Below, piece after piece: positions 1 to 7,378 of a stretch of 15,947 nucleotides of DNA. The DNA comes from Burkholderiales bacterium. Its GTDB lineage: Bacteria > Pseudomonadota > Gammaproteobacteria > Burkholderiales > Casimicrobiaceae. The DNA lies in the NCBI GenBank assembly GCA_025354075.1, contig JANXNO010000455.1, positions 1 to 15,947 of the forward strand, given 5' to 3'. The position numbers and the translations under genes were made by a program. Within the stretch, counting starts at the first letter, position 1. Each line of letters starts with the position of its first letter. Below the pieces are notes generated by a model. That model was not told where the DNA came from. It did no database searches and worked only from the letters and a program-made list of their open reading frames with translations.

Positions 1-1094
1 ACCAGAATGATGCCGTTGGGTCGCGCAACCATCTTCTCCCACCGCGCGAGATCGTCATCGCTGAACCCGAGATCACGAAAGTCGCGCAACAATACTTCGG
101 GATCAAAGATGCGCATCACAATCTTTTCGCCGAACGCCGTCGGCATGGTTGCCACACGCAATTCAACTTCGACCCCTTCGGGCGAAACCGTCTTGATGCG
201 ACCGTCCTGCGGTCGGCGTTTTTCAACAATTTCCATGCGCGCCAGCAACTTCACGCGGCTCACCATTGCGGTCAACACCGCCTGCGGAATTTGATAAACC
301 TGATGTAGCACGCCGTCGATACGAAAGCGCACCACGCCGAAATCACGGCGCGGCTCAATGTGGATGTCGCTCGCGCGTTGCTCGAACGCAAATTGCCACA
401 ACCAGTCAACAATGCGCACGATGTGACGATCATTTGCGTCTGGCGTCGGCGCGTTCGGGCCACCGACTTGCACCAACTGCTCAAATGACGAAATAGCGCT
501 TTTGTCGTCGGTCGCTTTTTCTTGTGCGCGGCGCACCGATTGCGCCAGCGCGAAAAACTCGGCGACGTAGCGCTTCACGTCCAGTGGATTGGCAAACACC
601 AGCTCCACACGTCGACGTAACAGGTTTGATAACTCGGGGATCCACGAGCGTACAAACGGCTCGCTGGTCGCCACCGTCACCGTGTCGACGGTCACCGCAA
701 CCGGCAAGATGCGATAACGATTCGCGTAGCTCGTGCTCATCACCGTGCCGACCGCAGTGAAGTCCACCTTCAGCGGATCAATGTGCAAATAGGGTACGTT
801 GAGTCGCCCCGCAAGCCATTCGGACAACGCCTCCAGCGTCAGCACACGCTTGGGCGGCTTGTTACTTCGCCATTTTTGTTCGGCGATGAAGGTCAGTGGA
901 TGGTCGTACGTACGAAATTTCGCTGTGCTGCGCAGGGCTTCAATTACGTCCAGTTCAACCAGTGCATCGGCTTCAAGCTCGCGCAACACCATTTCAAGCG
1001 TCAGCGCCCGATCTCCAGAACCATCGGACGATGATGGCGGTTTGCTGGATGCGGCAGGTTGAGCAGGATTCGAGGGGGACTTGACAGCGGCCAT
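1..1094 (-). CDS. GspE/PilB-type secretion or pilus assembly ATPase, 3' end cut by window edge
   Basis: This is the N-terminal part (364 codons) of a cytoplasmic hexameric ATPase that powers type II secretion or type IV pilus assembly. The ATG at 1094 opens a low-complexity Ser/Pro/Ala tail (residues 1-28). An MshEN/GspE N-terminal domain follows at about 30-180. The ATPase core then begins, with ASDIHIEP (241-248), RFRIDG (256-261), RRPQDGRI (293-300) and PTAFGEKIVMRI (318-329), all hallmarks of the GspE family N2 domain. The window ends within ...NGIILV, exactly where the Walker A motif should begin, so Walker A/B, the Asp and His boxes and any zinc-binding Cys cluster cannot be seen. No other secretion or pilus genes lie in the window. 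The gene sits 52 bp downstream of the histidine phosphatase on the same strand and may be co-transcribed with it. The family is secure; the choice between GspE and PilB is not. Confidence 0.92.
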   Translation of the reverse strand, partial: MAAVKSPSNPAQPAASSKPPSSSDGSGDRALTLEMVLRELEADALVELDVIEALRSTAKFRTYDHPLTFIAEQKWRSNKPPKRVLTLEALSEWLAGRLNVPYLHIDPLKVDFTAVGTVMSTSYANRYRILPVAVTVDTVTVATSEPFVRSWIPELSNLLRRRVELVFANPLDVKRYVAEFFALAQSVRRAQEKATDDKSAISSFEQLVQVGGPNAPTPDANDRHIVRIVDWLWQFAFEQRASDIHIEPRRDFGVVRFRIDGVLHQVYQIPQAVLTAMVSRVKLLARMEIVEKRRPQDGRIKTVSPEGVEVELRVATMPTAFGEKIVMRIFDPEVLLRDFRDLGFSDDDLARWEKMVARPNGIIL

Positions 1095-1146
1095 CAGCCT
1101 ATTTTGCTACAGCGCGCATGATGGGCTGTCGCAAGGTGACGGCCAC

Positions 1147-1740
1147 TCACAAAGTGACCCTGCCCAACACCACTAATCCGGACGGGCTGGCGCGAACCAA
1201 TACGCCCTCGCCGGAAGCCGGTGAGATGCCGGTCAACGACGCAATGTTTACCTGGTGCGTAACCAGCAGCCACGACTCCCGCATACGTACCGAGCCTAAC
1301 AATGTACGCACACGGTCGTCGGGATCAGCCATTGTCGGGTTACCCGAAAACTGTGAATTAAGTGCTGACCAGTCTCGCACCATGGCGACCGACTCCGCCA
1401 GCAGCCGCGCCGTGTCACGCGTCCGGCACCATTCGCTGGTGTAGATGCGGCTGAACCGAATGCCCGACTGTCTGTTGCGGGCGGCCATGGCGCGAATCGC
1501 TTCTCTCCCATCTGGCGACAGGTTGCGTTGCGTGGCGCAGTCGCCAAGTTTGAAGCCCGGTGGATCTCCGACACCGGGCATCGTTTGACCATGCCGCAAC
1601 AGCAACGCAACGCCACCTTGACGCAACAGCGCCTGACCGTCTGCCCGGTTGAGCGGAGGCAACGCTGCTGCGACTGCTACTGTGACGGTCAGTAAGGTCA
1701 GGAAAAGTGCGAGAAGTACACGACGCATAATAGGCTGCAT
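1147..1740 (-). CDS. exported histidine phosphatase family protein
   Basis: This is a 197-residue member of the histidine phosphatase (phosphoglycerate mutase-like) superfamily, whose members use a phospho-histidine intermediate to hydrolyse or transfer phosphate. A positively charged start and hydrophobic stretch (about 6-25, ending AVAA) look like a cleavable signal peptide, so the protein probably acts in the periplasm. The catalytic motif LLRHGQT is at 47-53 (His50 nucleophile). QRNLSPDGR (71-79) and SEWCRTRDTA (102-111) carry conserved phosphate-pocket Arg and Glu residues, and VTHQVNI (160-166) supplies the second His162. The substrate cannot be read from sequence. An alternative ATG lies four codons in (1728); neither start has a convincing Shine-Dalgarno. 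It is divergent from corA with only about 42 bp between starts and lies upstream of the secretion ATPase. Confidence 0.9.
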   Translation of the reverse strand: MQPIMRRVLLALFLTLLTVTVAVAAALPPLNRADGQALLRQGGVALLLRHGQTMPGVGDPPGFKLGDCATQRNLSPDGREAIRAMAARNRQSGIRFSRIYTSEWCRTRDTARLLAESVAMVRDWSALNSQFSGNPTMADPDDRVRTLLGSVRMRESWLLVTHQVNIASLTGISPASGEGVLVRASPSGLVVLGRVTL

Positions 1741-1782
1741 AAGTTGTTTCAGGCCGTGATCGCGGCAGCAAAGTTCCTACCT

Positions 1783-2760
1783 ATGCTTATTGATTGCGCC
1801 GCTTATGTCAACGGCAAACGCCAGGCTACGATGGACATTGAGGCGATCAGTGATTTCCTCGATGCGCCGCAACCTGTTGGTGCCTTTGTATGGGTCGCAC
1901 TGTTCGAGCCGACCCCGGCAACGCTGGGCAAAATGCAGGAAGAGTTCAACCTCCATCAGCTAGCCATTGAAGACACCAATCGTGGATCGCAGCGACCAAA
2001 AATGGAGGAATACGGCGCAACGCTGTTTTTGGTGCTGCACACGATTGAACATCACGGTAATGAATTTGTCGATGGTGAACTACACATTTATTGTGGCGAG
2101 CACTTCGTTCTGACAGTACGGCACCGTGCTGAACTCGGATTCAAAAACGTGCGATCTGAACTAGAGCGCGATCCGGATTTTCTCGCGCTGGGGCCGGGCG
2201 CAGCGTTACACGGCCTGATCGACACGGTGGTCGACCGGTTGTTTCCCGAAGTCGATTCGCTCGAAGACCGGCTGGACAAAATTGAGGAAACCATTTTTGA
2301 TGCAAGCAGTGATCGTCGTGTCGCAGCCGAAGTGCTGTACGCACTGAAGCGGGACACGATATGCGTACGCCGCGCGGTGACGCCGCTTGAGGACATGTGC
2401 GGCCGACTGGTAACACACAAGCACCCGATTTTCCGTGACTCCCTGCGTCCGTATTTTCGTGATGTGCTCGATCACGTCACGCGCATTGACGAATCATTAG
2501 ACAACCTGCGCGACATGGAAAACAGCGCCACACAAACCAACCTGTCGCTTATCACGCTGGGCGAAAGCGAGGTCACCAAAAAACTCGCCAGCTGGGGTGC
2601 CATATTGATGGTGCCCAGCATCGTGGGCGCAATTTACGGCATGAACTTCAAGCACATGCCGGAGCTGGACTGGGTCTACGGTTACCCGGCTGCGCTGGGC
2701 CTGATGGTGGCGGCGAGCGTGGTGCTGTGGGCGTTCTTCCGGAGGATCAAGTGGGTTTGA
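1783..2760 (+). CDS. corA: CorA-type magnesium/cobalt/divalent cation transporter
   Basis: This is a 325-residue CorA/MIT family channel, normally a homopentamer in the inner membrane that passes Mg2+ and sometimes Co2+, Ni2+ or Zn2+. A long acidic cytoplasmic alpha/beta domain (about 1-200) and a helical stalk rich in charged residues (about 140-265) precede two C-terminal membrane helices at about 270-286 and 302-319. The signature GMN tripeptide (286-288) stands at the end of helix 1 in GMNFKHMPELDW, followed by the short periplasmic loop typical of the family. The C terminus FFRRIKWV is basic and cytoplasmic, as expected. I chose the ATG at 1783 because MLIDCAAYVNG matches usual CorA N termini. 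An in-frame TTG at 1744 would add 13 residues and abut the divergent gene. No Mg-responsive leader is evident. Confidence 0.93.
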   Translation: MLIDCAAYVNGKRQATMDIEAISDFLDAPQPVGAFVWVALFEPTPATLGKMQEEFNLHQLAIEDTNRGSQRPKMEEYGATLFLVLHTIEHHGNEFVDGELHIYCGEHFVLTVRHRAELGFKNVRSELERDPDFLALGPGAALHGLIDTVVDRLFPEVDSLEDRLDKIEETIFDASSDRRVAAEVLYALKRDTICVRRAVTPLEDMCGRLVTHKHPIFRDSLRPYFRDVLDHVTRIDESLDNLRDMENSATQTNLSLITLGESEVTKKLASWGAILMVPSIVGAIYGMNFKHMPELDWVYGYPAALGLMVAASVVLWAFFRRIKWV

Positions 2761-2761
2761 T

Positions 2762-2783
2762 CGGCCGGAATTTGTTCCGGCCG
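2762..2783. terminator. perfect 9-bp hairpin between convergent genes
   Basis: CGGCCGGAA (2762-2770) and TTCCGGCCG (2775-2783) pair perfectly around a TTTG loop. The hairpin begins 2 bp after the corA stop and ends 15 bp before the stop of the convergent binding-protein gene, so it could end transcripts from both sides. Neither strand shows a U-rich tract after the stem, so it is not a textbook intrinsic terminator. It may instead act with Rho or protect 3' ends. Confidence 0.55.
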
Positions 2784-2797
2784 CTTGGCGCTCGACA

Positions 2798-3997
2798 CTA
2801 CTGTGGACGGAGCCGCTTGACCTCCTCATCCGTCGGCTGCACGTCCTTGCCGTCGACGTAGCGCCAGCCGCTCATCACGCCTTTGCCGTCTTTCTGCGCG
2901 AGGCGACCGACGTAGGCCCCCATCGTGGACTGGTTGTCCTGTCCGCGCCAGGTGATCTTGCCGAACGGGCTGTCGACCACCAGATTTTTCATCGCCACCT
3001 GCATTTTTGCCGTGTCAGTTGACCCTGATTTCTTGAGCATCGCCGCGATGGACTTCATCGTGGCGTAGCCAACGACTGAGCCCAAGCGTGGATGGTCATT
3101 GTATTTGGCGAGATACGCTTCACGGAACGCTTTGTGCTCCGGCGTGTTGATCTGTTCCCACGGATAGCCGGTGACCAACCAACCTGTCGGCGTTTCATCT
3201 TTCAGCGTATCCAGATATTCCGGTTCACCCGACAGCAGGCTCACAACGGGGCGATCCTTGAACAGGCCGCGCGTGTTGCCCTCGCGCACGAACTTTTGCA
3301 GATCGGCACCGAACGTGACATTGAAGATGGCATCGACCTTGGCATCAAGCAGCGCCTGCGCAACTGCCCCTGCGTCGATCTTACCGAGCGGTGCGGCTTG
3401 CTCGATAAATTCCACGCCACCCGCAGGCTGCGCAGCAATCAGCAGTTTTTTGAACGAGGCTGCAGCCGACTGGCCATACTCGTAGTTCGGATACACAATG
3501 CCCCAGCGTTTTTTGTTGAGCTTGGCGGCTTCGGGCACCAGCATCGTGGTCTGCATGTACGTCGATGCGCGCAGGCGATAGGTGTACGCGTTGCCGTTGC
3601 CCCAGGTTACCTTGTCAGAGAGCGGTTCGCTAGCGACGAACAGCACTTTGCGTTGCTTGGCAAAGTCACCAACGGCCAATCCGATGTTTGACAGAAACGT
3701 ACCGGAAATCAGGGCGACTTTTTCACGTGCGACGAGCTCTTCCGCAACGCGCACTGCGTCGCCCGGATTCGCGTTGTCGTCGCGAAAAATTGTCTCCAGC
3801 TTTTTGCCGCCGACGCCGCCTGCTTTGTTGATTTCGTCCTGAGCCAGTTCCCAGCCTTTTTTGTAGGGCTCAAGAAAAGCGGGCTGCGCTTTGTAGCTGT
3901 TGATTTCGCCGATTTTGATCGTCGCCTGGGCAAAGCTTGCGCTAGTGGCAAGTAGCGAAAGGACGGAAAGGGACACGGCAAGGAGGGTGCGTTTCAT
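2798..3997 (-). CDS. branched-chain amino acid-type ABC transporter substrate-binding protein
   Basis: This is a 399-residue periplasmic binding protein of the LivK/Peripla_BP_6 group. The N terminus (MKRTLLAV..., cleavage probably after SFA at residue 23) is a classic signal peptide without a lipobox Cys. The mature protein opens with ATIKIGEINSY, the first beta strand of lobe 1, and contains GWELAQDEINKAGGVGGKKLE and the DDNANPGDAVRVAEELV segment typical of LivK-like proteins. YGQSAAASFKKL and later NVTFGADLQKFVREG belong to lobe 2. It is predicted to capture an amino acid, aromatic acid, amide or similar small ligand for an ABC importer; the ligand is not predictable. AGGAA lies 5 nt before the ATG. 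No permease or ATPase partner is in the window, so it is an orphan here. It is divergent from the SRPBCC gene with about 155 bp between starts. Confidence 0.93.
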   Translation of the reverse strand: MKRTLLAVSLSVLSLLATSASFAQATIKIGEINSYKAQPAFLEPYKKGWELAQDEINKAGGVGGKKLETIFRDDNANPGDAVRVAEELVAREKVALISGTFLSNIGLAVGDFAKQRKVLFVASEPLSDKVTWGNGNAYTYRLRASTYMQTTMLVPEAAKLNKKRWGIVYPNYEYGQSAAASFKKLLIAAQPAGGVEFIEQAAPLGKIDAGAVAQALLDAKVDAIFNVTFGADLQKFVREGNTRGLFKDRPVVSLLSGEPEYLDTLKDETPTGWLVTGYPWEQINTPEHKAFREAYLAKYNDHPRLGSVVGYATMKSIAAMLKKSGSTDTAKMQVAMKNLVVDSPFGKITWRGQDNQSTMGAYVGRLAQKDGKGVMSGWRYVDGKDVQPTDEEVKRLRPQ

Positions 3998-4152
3998 CGG
4001 AATTCCTGTTGGATCAGTGTGGGCCGAGATGGGCCGCGTCGATAACGAGAGCAGCGGGCCGCTGGTTTACACAATGTTGTTGCAGCGCGGCAATGTATCG
4101 CATTCATCGAAAGTGCGAGAAAATCCGCTGGTTAGTTCATACCGGCATTCCC

Positions 4153-4680
4153 ATGAAACTGGCCCTGAAAATTCTCAAATATCTGGTCGGCATCGTTGTT
4201 GTGTTGCTAGCGGCTGGTTTTCTGTTACCCGCAGGCTATTCTGCGCAACGCAGCATGACGATCAACGCGCCGACCGAAAAAGTATTTCCACTGGTTGCGA
4301 GCCAGAAAGAATGGAAGCGCTGGAGCGTCTGGAATCAGCGTGACCCGGCCATACAGATGACTTACTCTGGCCCGGAGGCAGCGGTCGGCTCGAAATGGGG
4401 CTGGAAGAGTCAATCCGAGGGCAACGGCGGCATGGAATGGTCCGCGGTGGAACCAAACAAGCGTGTCGGGTTCATACTTGCGATGGAAGACATGACGCCT
4501 GCAACCGGCGACCTGACGTTCGCGCCCGATGGTGCGGGCACCAAGGTCACCTGGGTTATGAACGGCAATGCGGGCATGAACCCGGTGTTCCGCTGGTTCG
4601 GATTGTTCATGGACAAAATGGTGGGGCCGGACTTTGAAGCCGGACTCCAAAACCTCAAGAAATTGGCGGAGGCCGCATGA
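4153..4680 (+). CDS. membrane-anchored SRPBCC (polyketide cyclase-like) family protein
   Basis: This is a 175-residue protein with one N-terminal hydrophobic segment (about 8-27, LVGIVVVLLAAGFLLP) followed by a START/SRPBCC fold. The segment SMTINAPTEKVFPLVASQKEWKRWSVW (34-60) is the characteristic first strand and helix pair, and the C-terminal helix MVGPDFEAGLQNLKKLAE closes the ligand pocket. The family binds hydrophobic or small organic ligands or acts in stress responses; no catalytic residues can be assigned. The ATG at 4153 places the membrane segment at the very N terminus; the reading frame stays open further upstream (to about 4009), but that stretch resembles no family sequence. 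The stop codon overlaps the start of the inositol oxygenase gene (ATGA), which implies translational coupling and possibly a shared role, though none is known to me. Confidence 0.85.
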   Translation: MKLALKILKYLVGIVVVLLAAGFLLPAGYSAQRSMTINAPTEKVFPLVASQKEWKRWSVWNQRDPAIQMTYSGPEAAVGSKWGWKSQSEGNGGMEWSAVEPNKRVGFILAMEDMTPATGDLTFAPDGAGTKVTWVMNGNAGMNPVFRWFGLFMDKMVGPDFEAGLQNLKKLAEAA

Positions 4681-5480
4681 TGATTGTTGCTGAAGAAAAA
4701 AAATCCACCTACCGCGATTACGCAGCGCCGCAGCGCGTGGATTCAGTCGATACCGTACGCGAGTTCTATCGCCTGAATCACCAGAACCAGACGCATGATT
4801 TTGTGCTCAAGAAAAAAGCGGAGTACCTTGGTTTCAGTCGGGCCACGATGACGCCGTGGGTTGCGCTGGATTTTTTGAACACGCTGGTGGACGACAGTGA
4901 TCCTGATATCGCGCTGCCGCAGATTGATCACCTGATTCAAACCGCCGAGGCGATGCGTGCCAATAACGAGCCAGAATGGATGGTAGTCACTGGCTTCATT
5001 CACGATCTGGGCAAAGTGCTGTGCCTGTTCGGCGAGCCGCAGTGGGCGGTTGTCGGCGACACGTTCCCCACCGGTTGTGCGTATTCATCGAAGAACGTGT
5101 ACTCGGAATTTTTCGCGCTGAATCCGGATTCAACGCGTCCGGAATTACAAACAAAGCTTGGTGTCTATAGCGAAAAGTGCGGGCTCGAAAAGGTCCATAT
5201 GAGCTGGGGGCACGATGAGTACCTGTACCACATGATGCAGCCGTATCTGCCGATGCCCGCGCTGTACATGATCCGCTTCCACAGCTTCTACGCATGGCAT
5301 CGCGAGAACGAATATCAGCACCTGTGCAATGCGCAGGACGACGAAATGAAGCCGTGGGTGCAGCGCTTCAATCCATATGATCTGTATTCAAAAAATCCGA
5401 ATCGCCCGAAGCTGGCGGACGTGAAGCCGTACTACGAGGATTTGCTGGCGAAGTATTTGCCGGCTGAGCTGAGGTTCTAG
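4677..5480 (+). CDS. myo-inositol oxygenase (MIOX family)
   Basis: This is a complete 267-residue inositol oxygenase, the di-iron enzyme that cleaves myo-inositol with O2 to D-glucuronate. All six iron ligands expected from the mouse enzyme can be placed: His85 (QIDHLIQTAE), His109 and Asp110 (GFIHDLGK), His179 (SWGHDEYLY), His202 (MIRFHSFYAWH) and Asp235 (FNPYDLYSK). The substrate-pocket residues Lys113, Ser203 and Lys239 are also present. Spacing between the last three ligand sites matches my recollection of the mammalian protein closely (His-to-Asp 33 residues). Unlike animal forms it has only a short N-terminal extension. GGAGG at 4668-4672 lies 4 nt before the first ATG and 7 nt before the second (4680), so either may be used. 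No glucuronate or inositol catabolic genes are near. A REP pair follows the stop. Confidence 0.93.
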   Translation: MMIVAEEKKSTYRDYAAPQRVDSVDTVREFYRLNHQNQTHDFVLKKKAEYLGFSRATMTPWVALDFLNTLVDDSDPDIALPQIDHLIQTAEAMRANNEPEWMVVTGFIHDLGKVLCLFGEPQWAVVGDTFPTGCAYSSKNVYSEFFALNPDSTRPELQTKLGVYSEKCGLEKVHMSWGHDEYLYHMMQPYLPMPALYMIRFHSFYAWHRENEYQHLCNAQDDEMKPWVQRFNPYDLYSKNPNRPKLADVKPYYEDLLAKYLPAELRF

Positions 5481-5495
5481 TCGGGACTCATAGCC

Positions 5496-5566
5496 TGTAG
5501 GAGCGGCTCCGCCGCGACTCATGCCCTGCAAAATACGCGCCGGGTCGCGGCAGAGCCGCGCCTACA
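5496..5566. repeat. REP-type inverted pair (REPIN-like)
   Basis: Two 22-base arms, 5496-5517 (beginning TGTAGGAGCGGCTCC) and 5545-5566 (ending GAGCCGCGCCTACA), are inverted copies differing at two positions, separated by 27 bases. The TGTAGGAGCGGC... core is the familiar repetitive extragenic palindrome type of Pseudomonas and Xanthomonas relatives, usually mobilised by a RAYT (TnpA-REP) transposase. It fills the space between the convergent inositol oxygenase and Lrp genes, where it could fold and stop or stabilise transcripts. No RAYT gene is in the window. Confidence 0.8.
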
Positions 5567-5577
5567 AAACCTCTCGC

Positions 5578-6000
5578 CTAAATCTTGTGCGTCGATAGCA
5601 GGATACTTGTCTCCGTCGTGGCGATGCCTTCGATCTGTCGGATGGCGTTGAGCACGCGATCAAAGGATTCGAGGGTGTCAGCGCGCAATTCCGCGACGAT
5701 GTCCCAGCGACCGTTGGTGCTGTGCAGCGCATGCACATTCGGGTGACCGCGTAGCTCTCGCGTGACCTCGGTCGCGCGATTGCCCTCAACCGCGACCGTC
5801 ATCCACGCCCGGATTCGCGGCTTCTCCGCCGACGGCTTTAGCCGCAGCGTGTAGCCAACAATCGTGCCGTCTTTTTCAAGTCGAGCGAGACGGTTTTGCA
5901 CCGTTGCGCGCGCAACGCGCAGCTTTTTTGCGAGCGCAACGACCGGCGTTCGCGCATTGTCCCGCAGCAGGCCGATCAGCTCGCGATCTGTATCGTCCAT
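5578..6000 (-). CDS. Lrp/AsnC family transcriptional regulator
   Basis: This is a 140-residue regulator of the usual Lrp/AsnC size. Residues 1-60 form the winged helix-turn-helix (MDDTDRELIGLLRDNARTPV, then LAKKLRVARATVQNRLARLEKDGTIVGY). Residues about 65-135 form the RAM/AsnC ligand-binding domain (AWMTVAVEGN..., GRWDIVAELRADTLESFDRVLNAIRQIEGIATTETSILL). Such proteins assemble as octamers that wrap DNA and respond to amino acids. It is divergent from ornithine cyclodeaminase with 181 bp between starts, so it is the likely regulator of that gene, with ornithine, arginine or proline as plausible effectors (inference). Phased TTTGT repeats in the shared region are candidate binding sites. No clear Shine-Dalgarno precedes the ATG. 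Confidence 0.93.
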   Translation of the reverse strand: MDDTDRELIGLLRDNARTPVVALAKKLRVARATVQNRLARLEKDGTIVGYTLRLKPSAEKPRIRAWMTVAVEGNRATEVTRELRGHPNVHALHSTNGRWDIVAELRADTLESFDRVLNAIRQIEGIATTETSILLSTHKI

Positions 6001-6048
6001 AGGATGAAATCGTACATATTGACACTAACAGCTTATCAATTCGCTAAT

Positions 6049-6084
6049 AGTTTGTCCAATTTGTGACAGTTTGTCCTCTTTTGT
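6049..6084 (+). promoter_or_regulatory. helically phased TTTGT repeats, candidate Lrp-family operator
   Basis: TTTGT occurs at 6051, 6060, 6070 and 6080, steps of 9, 10 and 10 bp, so all four lie on one face of the helix. The first and third are inside identical AGTTTGTCC blocks (6049-6057 and 6068-6076). The array lies in the divergent region between the Lrp-type regulator and ornithine cyclodeaminase. ATTGA (6018-6022) and TCAAT (6036-6040) form a nearby spaced palindrome. Phased sites fit the DNA wrapping of Lrp octamers, but the assignment is an inference. Confidence 0.5.
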
Positions 6085-6181
6085 ATGGCGCTGTAGAGAA
6101 CAAAAATCTAGGTATGGTCAGTCATCCTGATTGGCCACAAAGGAATCGGGCGGAAACTATCCGAAACCCTGCGAGAACTTT

Positions 6182-7231
6182 ATGACGCGATTTGTCGACG
6201 TACAAAGCATGTCCACGCTGGTGCAAAGCATTGGCGTGACCAATTTCATCGACCAGCTGGCTGAGTTCATTCGGCACGATTTTAGTCGCTGGTCGGACTT
6301 TGACAAATCGCCGCGCACAGCCAATCATTCGGACATTGGCGTGATCGAACTGATGCCGATTTCTGACGCTAAGCGCTACGCCTTCAAGTACGTCAACGGC
6401 CATCCGGAAAACACCGCACGCGGGCTCTACACCGTCATGGCGTTTGGCGTTTTGGCTGATGTTGAGACGGGCTACCCGCTGCTGCTTTCCGAGTTGACGC
6501 TCGCCACCGCACTGCGTACTGCGGCAACGTCTGCGATGGCGGCACGCACACTTGCCCGGAAGGATTCGCGACGTATGGCGCTCATCGGCAACGGCGCGCA
6601 GAGCGAGTTTCAGGCACTGGCGTTTCATAGCTTGCTCGGGATCAACGAGTTTGCGGTTTACGACACCGACCCGCATGCTACCGACAAGCTCATCCGCAAT
6701 CTTTCACCGTTCACCGATCTGAAAATCATCTGCGCAACCTCGACTGCGCACGCCGTGGCGGGGTCTGACATCGTGACTACGATTACCGCCGACAAGACGT
6801 ACGCGACGATCCTCACGCCAGACATGATCGAACCGGGCATGCACATCAACGCCGTGGGGGGCGATTGCCCAGGAAAAACCGAGTTGCATGCTGACGTGTT
6901 GCGCCAGGCCCGCGTGTTCGTGGAGCTTGAAGCGCAGACCCGCATCGAAGGCGACATCCAGCAGTTACCCGCAGACTTTCCGGTGATCGATTTGTGGAAG
7001 GTGCTCACAGGTGCCGAAGTGGGCCGCCAGAGCAACGATCAGGTGACGGTATTCGATTCAGTCGGCTTCGCGCTTGAAGACTATTCGACGCTGCGCTACG
7101 TGCATGAGCAGGCATTACGACGCGGTATCGGGCGCGAAGTTGATCTGGTGCCGAAGGCAGAAGACCCCAAGGATTTGTTTCGCTACACCCGCAGTGGCGA
7201 TGCCCGCAGCCTCATCCGGCGCGTTGCCTAG
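6182..7231 (+). CDS. ocd: ornithine cyclodeaminase
   Basis: This is a 349-residue ornithine cyclodeaminase/mu-crystallin family enzyme that converts L-ornithine to L-proline and ammonia using bound NAD+ in hydride shuttling. The Rossmann nucleotide motif LIGNGAQSEF is at 134-143. Counting from the ATG at 6182, Arg45, Glu56, Lys69, Arg112 and Asp228 (VGGDCPGKTEL) fall at the same numbers I recall for substrate and catalytic residues of the Pseudomonas putida enzyme. This argues both for true OCD function and for this start over an in-frame TTG at 6131. It probably takes part in arginine/ornithine catabolism or proline supply. It is divergently arranged with an Lrp-type regulator. No arginine deiminase or arginase gene is in the window. 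The 3' flank leads directly into the regulatory region of the kor operon. Confidence 0.93.
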   Translation: MTRFVDVQSMSTLVQSIGVTNFIDQLAEFIRHDFSRWSDFDKSPRTANHSDIGVIELMPISDAKRYAFKYVNGHPENTARGLYTVMAFGVLADVETGYPLLLSELTLATALRTAATSAMAARTLARKDSRRMALIGNGAQSEFQALAFHSLLGINEFAVYDTDPHATDKLIRNLSPFTDLKIICATSTAHAVAGSDIVTTITADKTYATILTPDMIEPGMHINAVGGDCPGKTELHADVLRQARVFVELEAQTRIEGDIQQLPADFPVIDLWKVLTGAEVGRQSNDQVTVFDSVGFALEDYSTLRYVHEQALRRGIGREVDLVPKAEDPKDLFRYTRSGDARSLIRRVA

Positions 7232-7335
7232 GCACACTCCACACGGGGGAGGCGCTGTCGCACTCCTCGCACGTAATTTCCCGCTGCGGTAGCTTGCCAT
7301 CGAAGTTAACAGATGCTAGGCCGTAGGTTTTGCTA

Positions 7336-7378
7336 TTGATTCACGTCAAAACACTTGGGACTACGTTTGGCATAGACT
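7336..7378 (+). promoter_or_regulatory. FNR/ANR-like box with matching class II promoter for the kor operon
   Basis: TTGATTCACGTCAA (7336-7349) matches the FNR/ANR consensus TTGAT-N4-ATCAA except for one base in the second half-site. A -10-like TAGACT at 7373-7378 predicts a start near 7384-7385, which puts the box centre (7342.5) at about -41.5, the class II activator position. No good -35 hexamer is seen, as expected for such promoters. A leader of about 130 nt would then precede korC. The promoter was assigned by eye. Confidence 0.6.

Noticed and set aside
3092..3691. A 199-codon open frame on the plus strand inside the binding-protein gene.
   Set aside because: It is antisense to the conserved LivK-like sequence and has no family features.
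4677..5480. A local inositol or glucuronate catabolic operon around the inositol oxygenase gene.
   Set aside because: Neighbours are an SRPBCC protein, an Lrp regulator on the other strand and ornithine cyclodeaminase; no iol or uronate genes are present.
6131..6181. In-frame upstream TTG start for ornithine cyclodeaminase.
   Set aside because: The ATG at 6182 restores catalytic residue numbering recalled for the Pseudomonas enzyme; the extra 17 residues resemble no family sequence.
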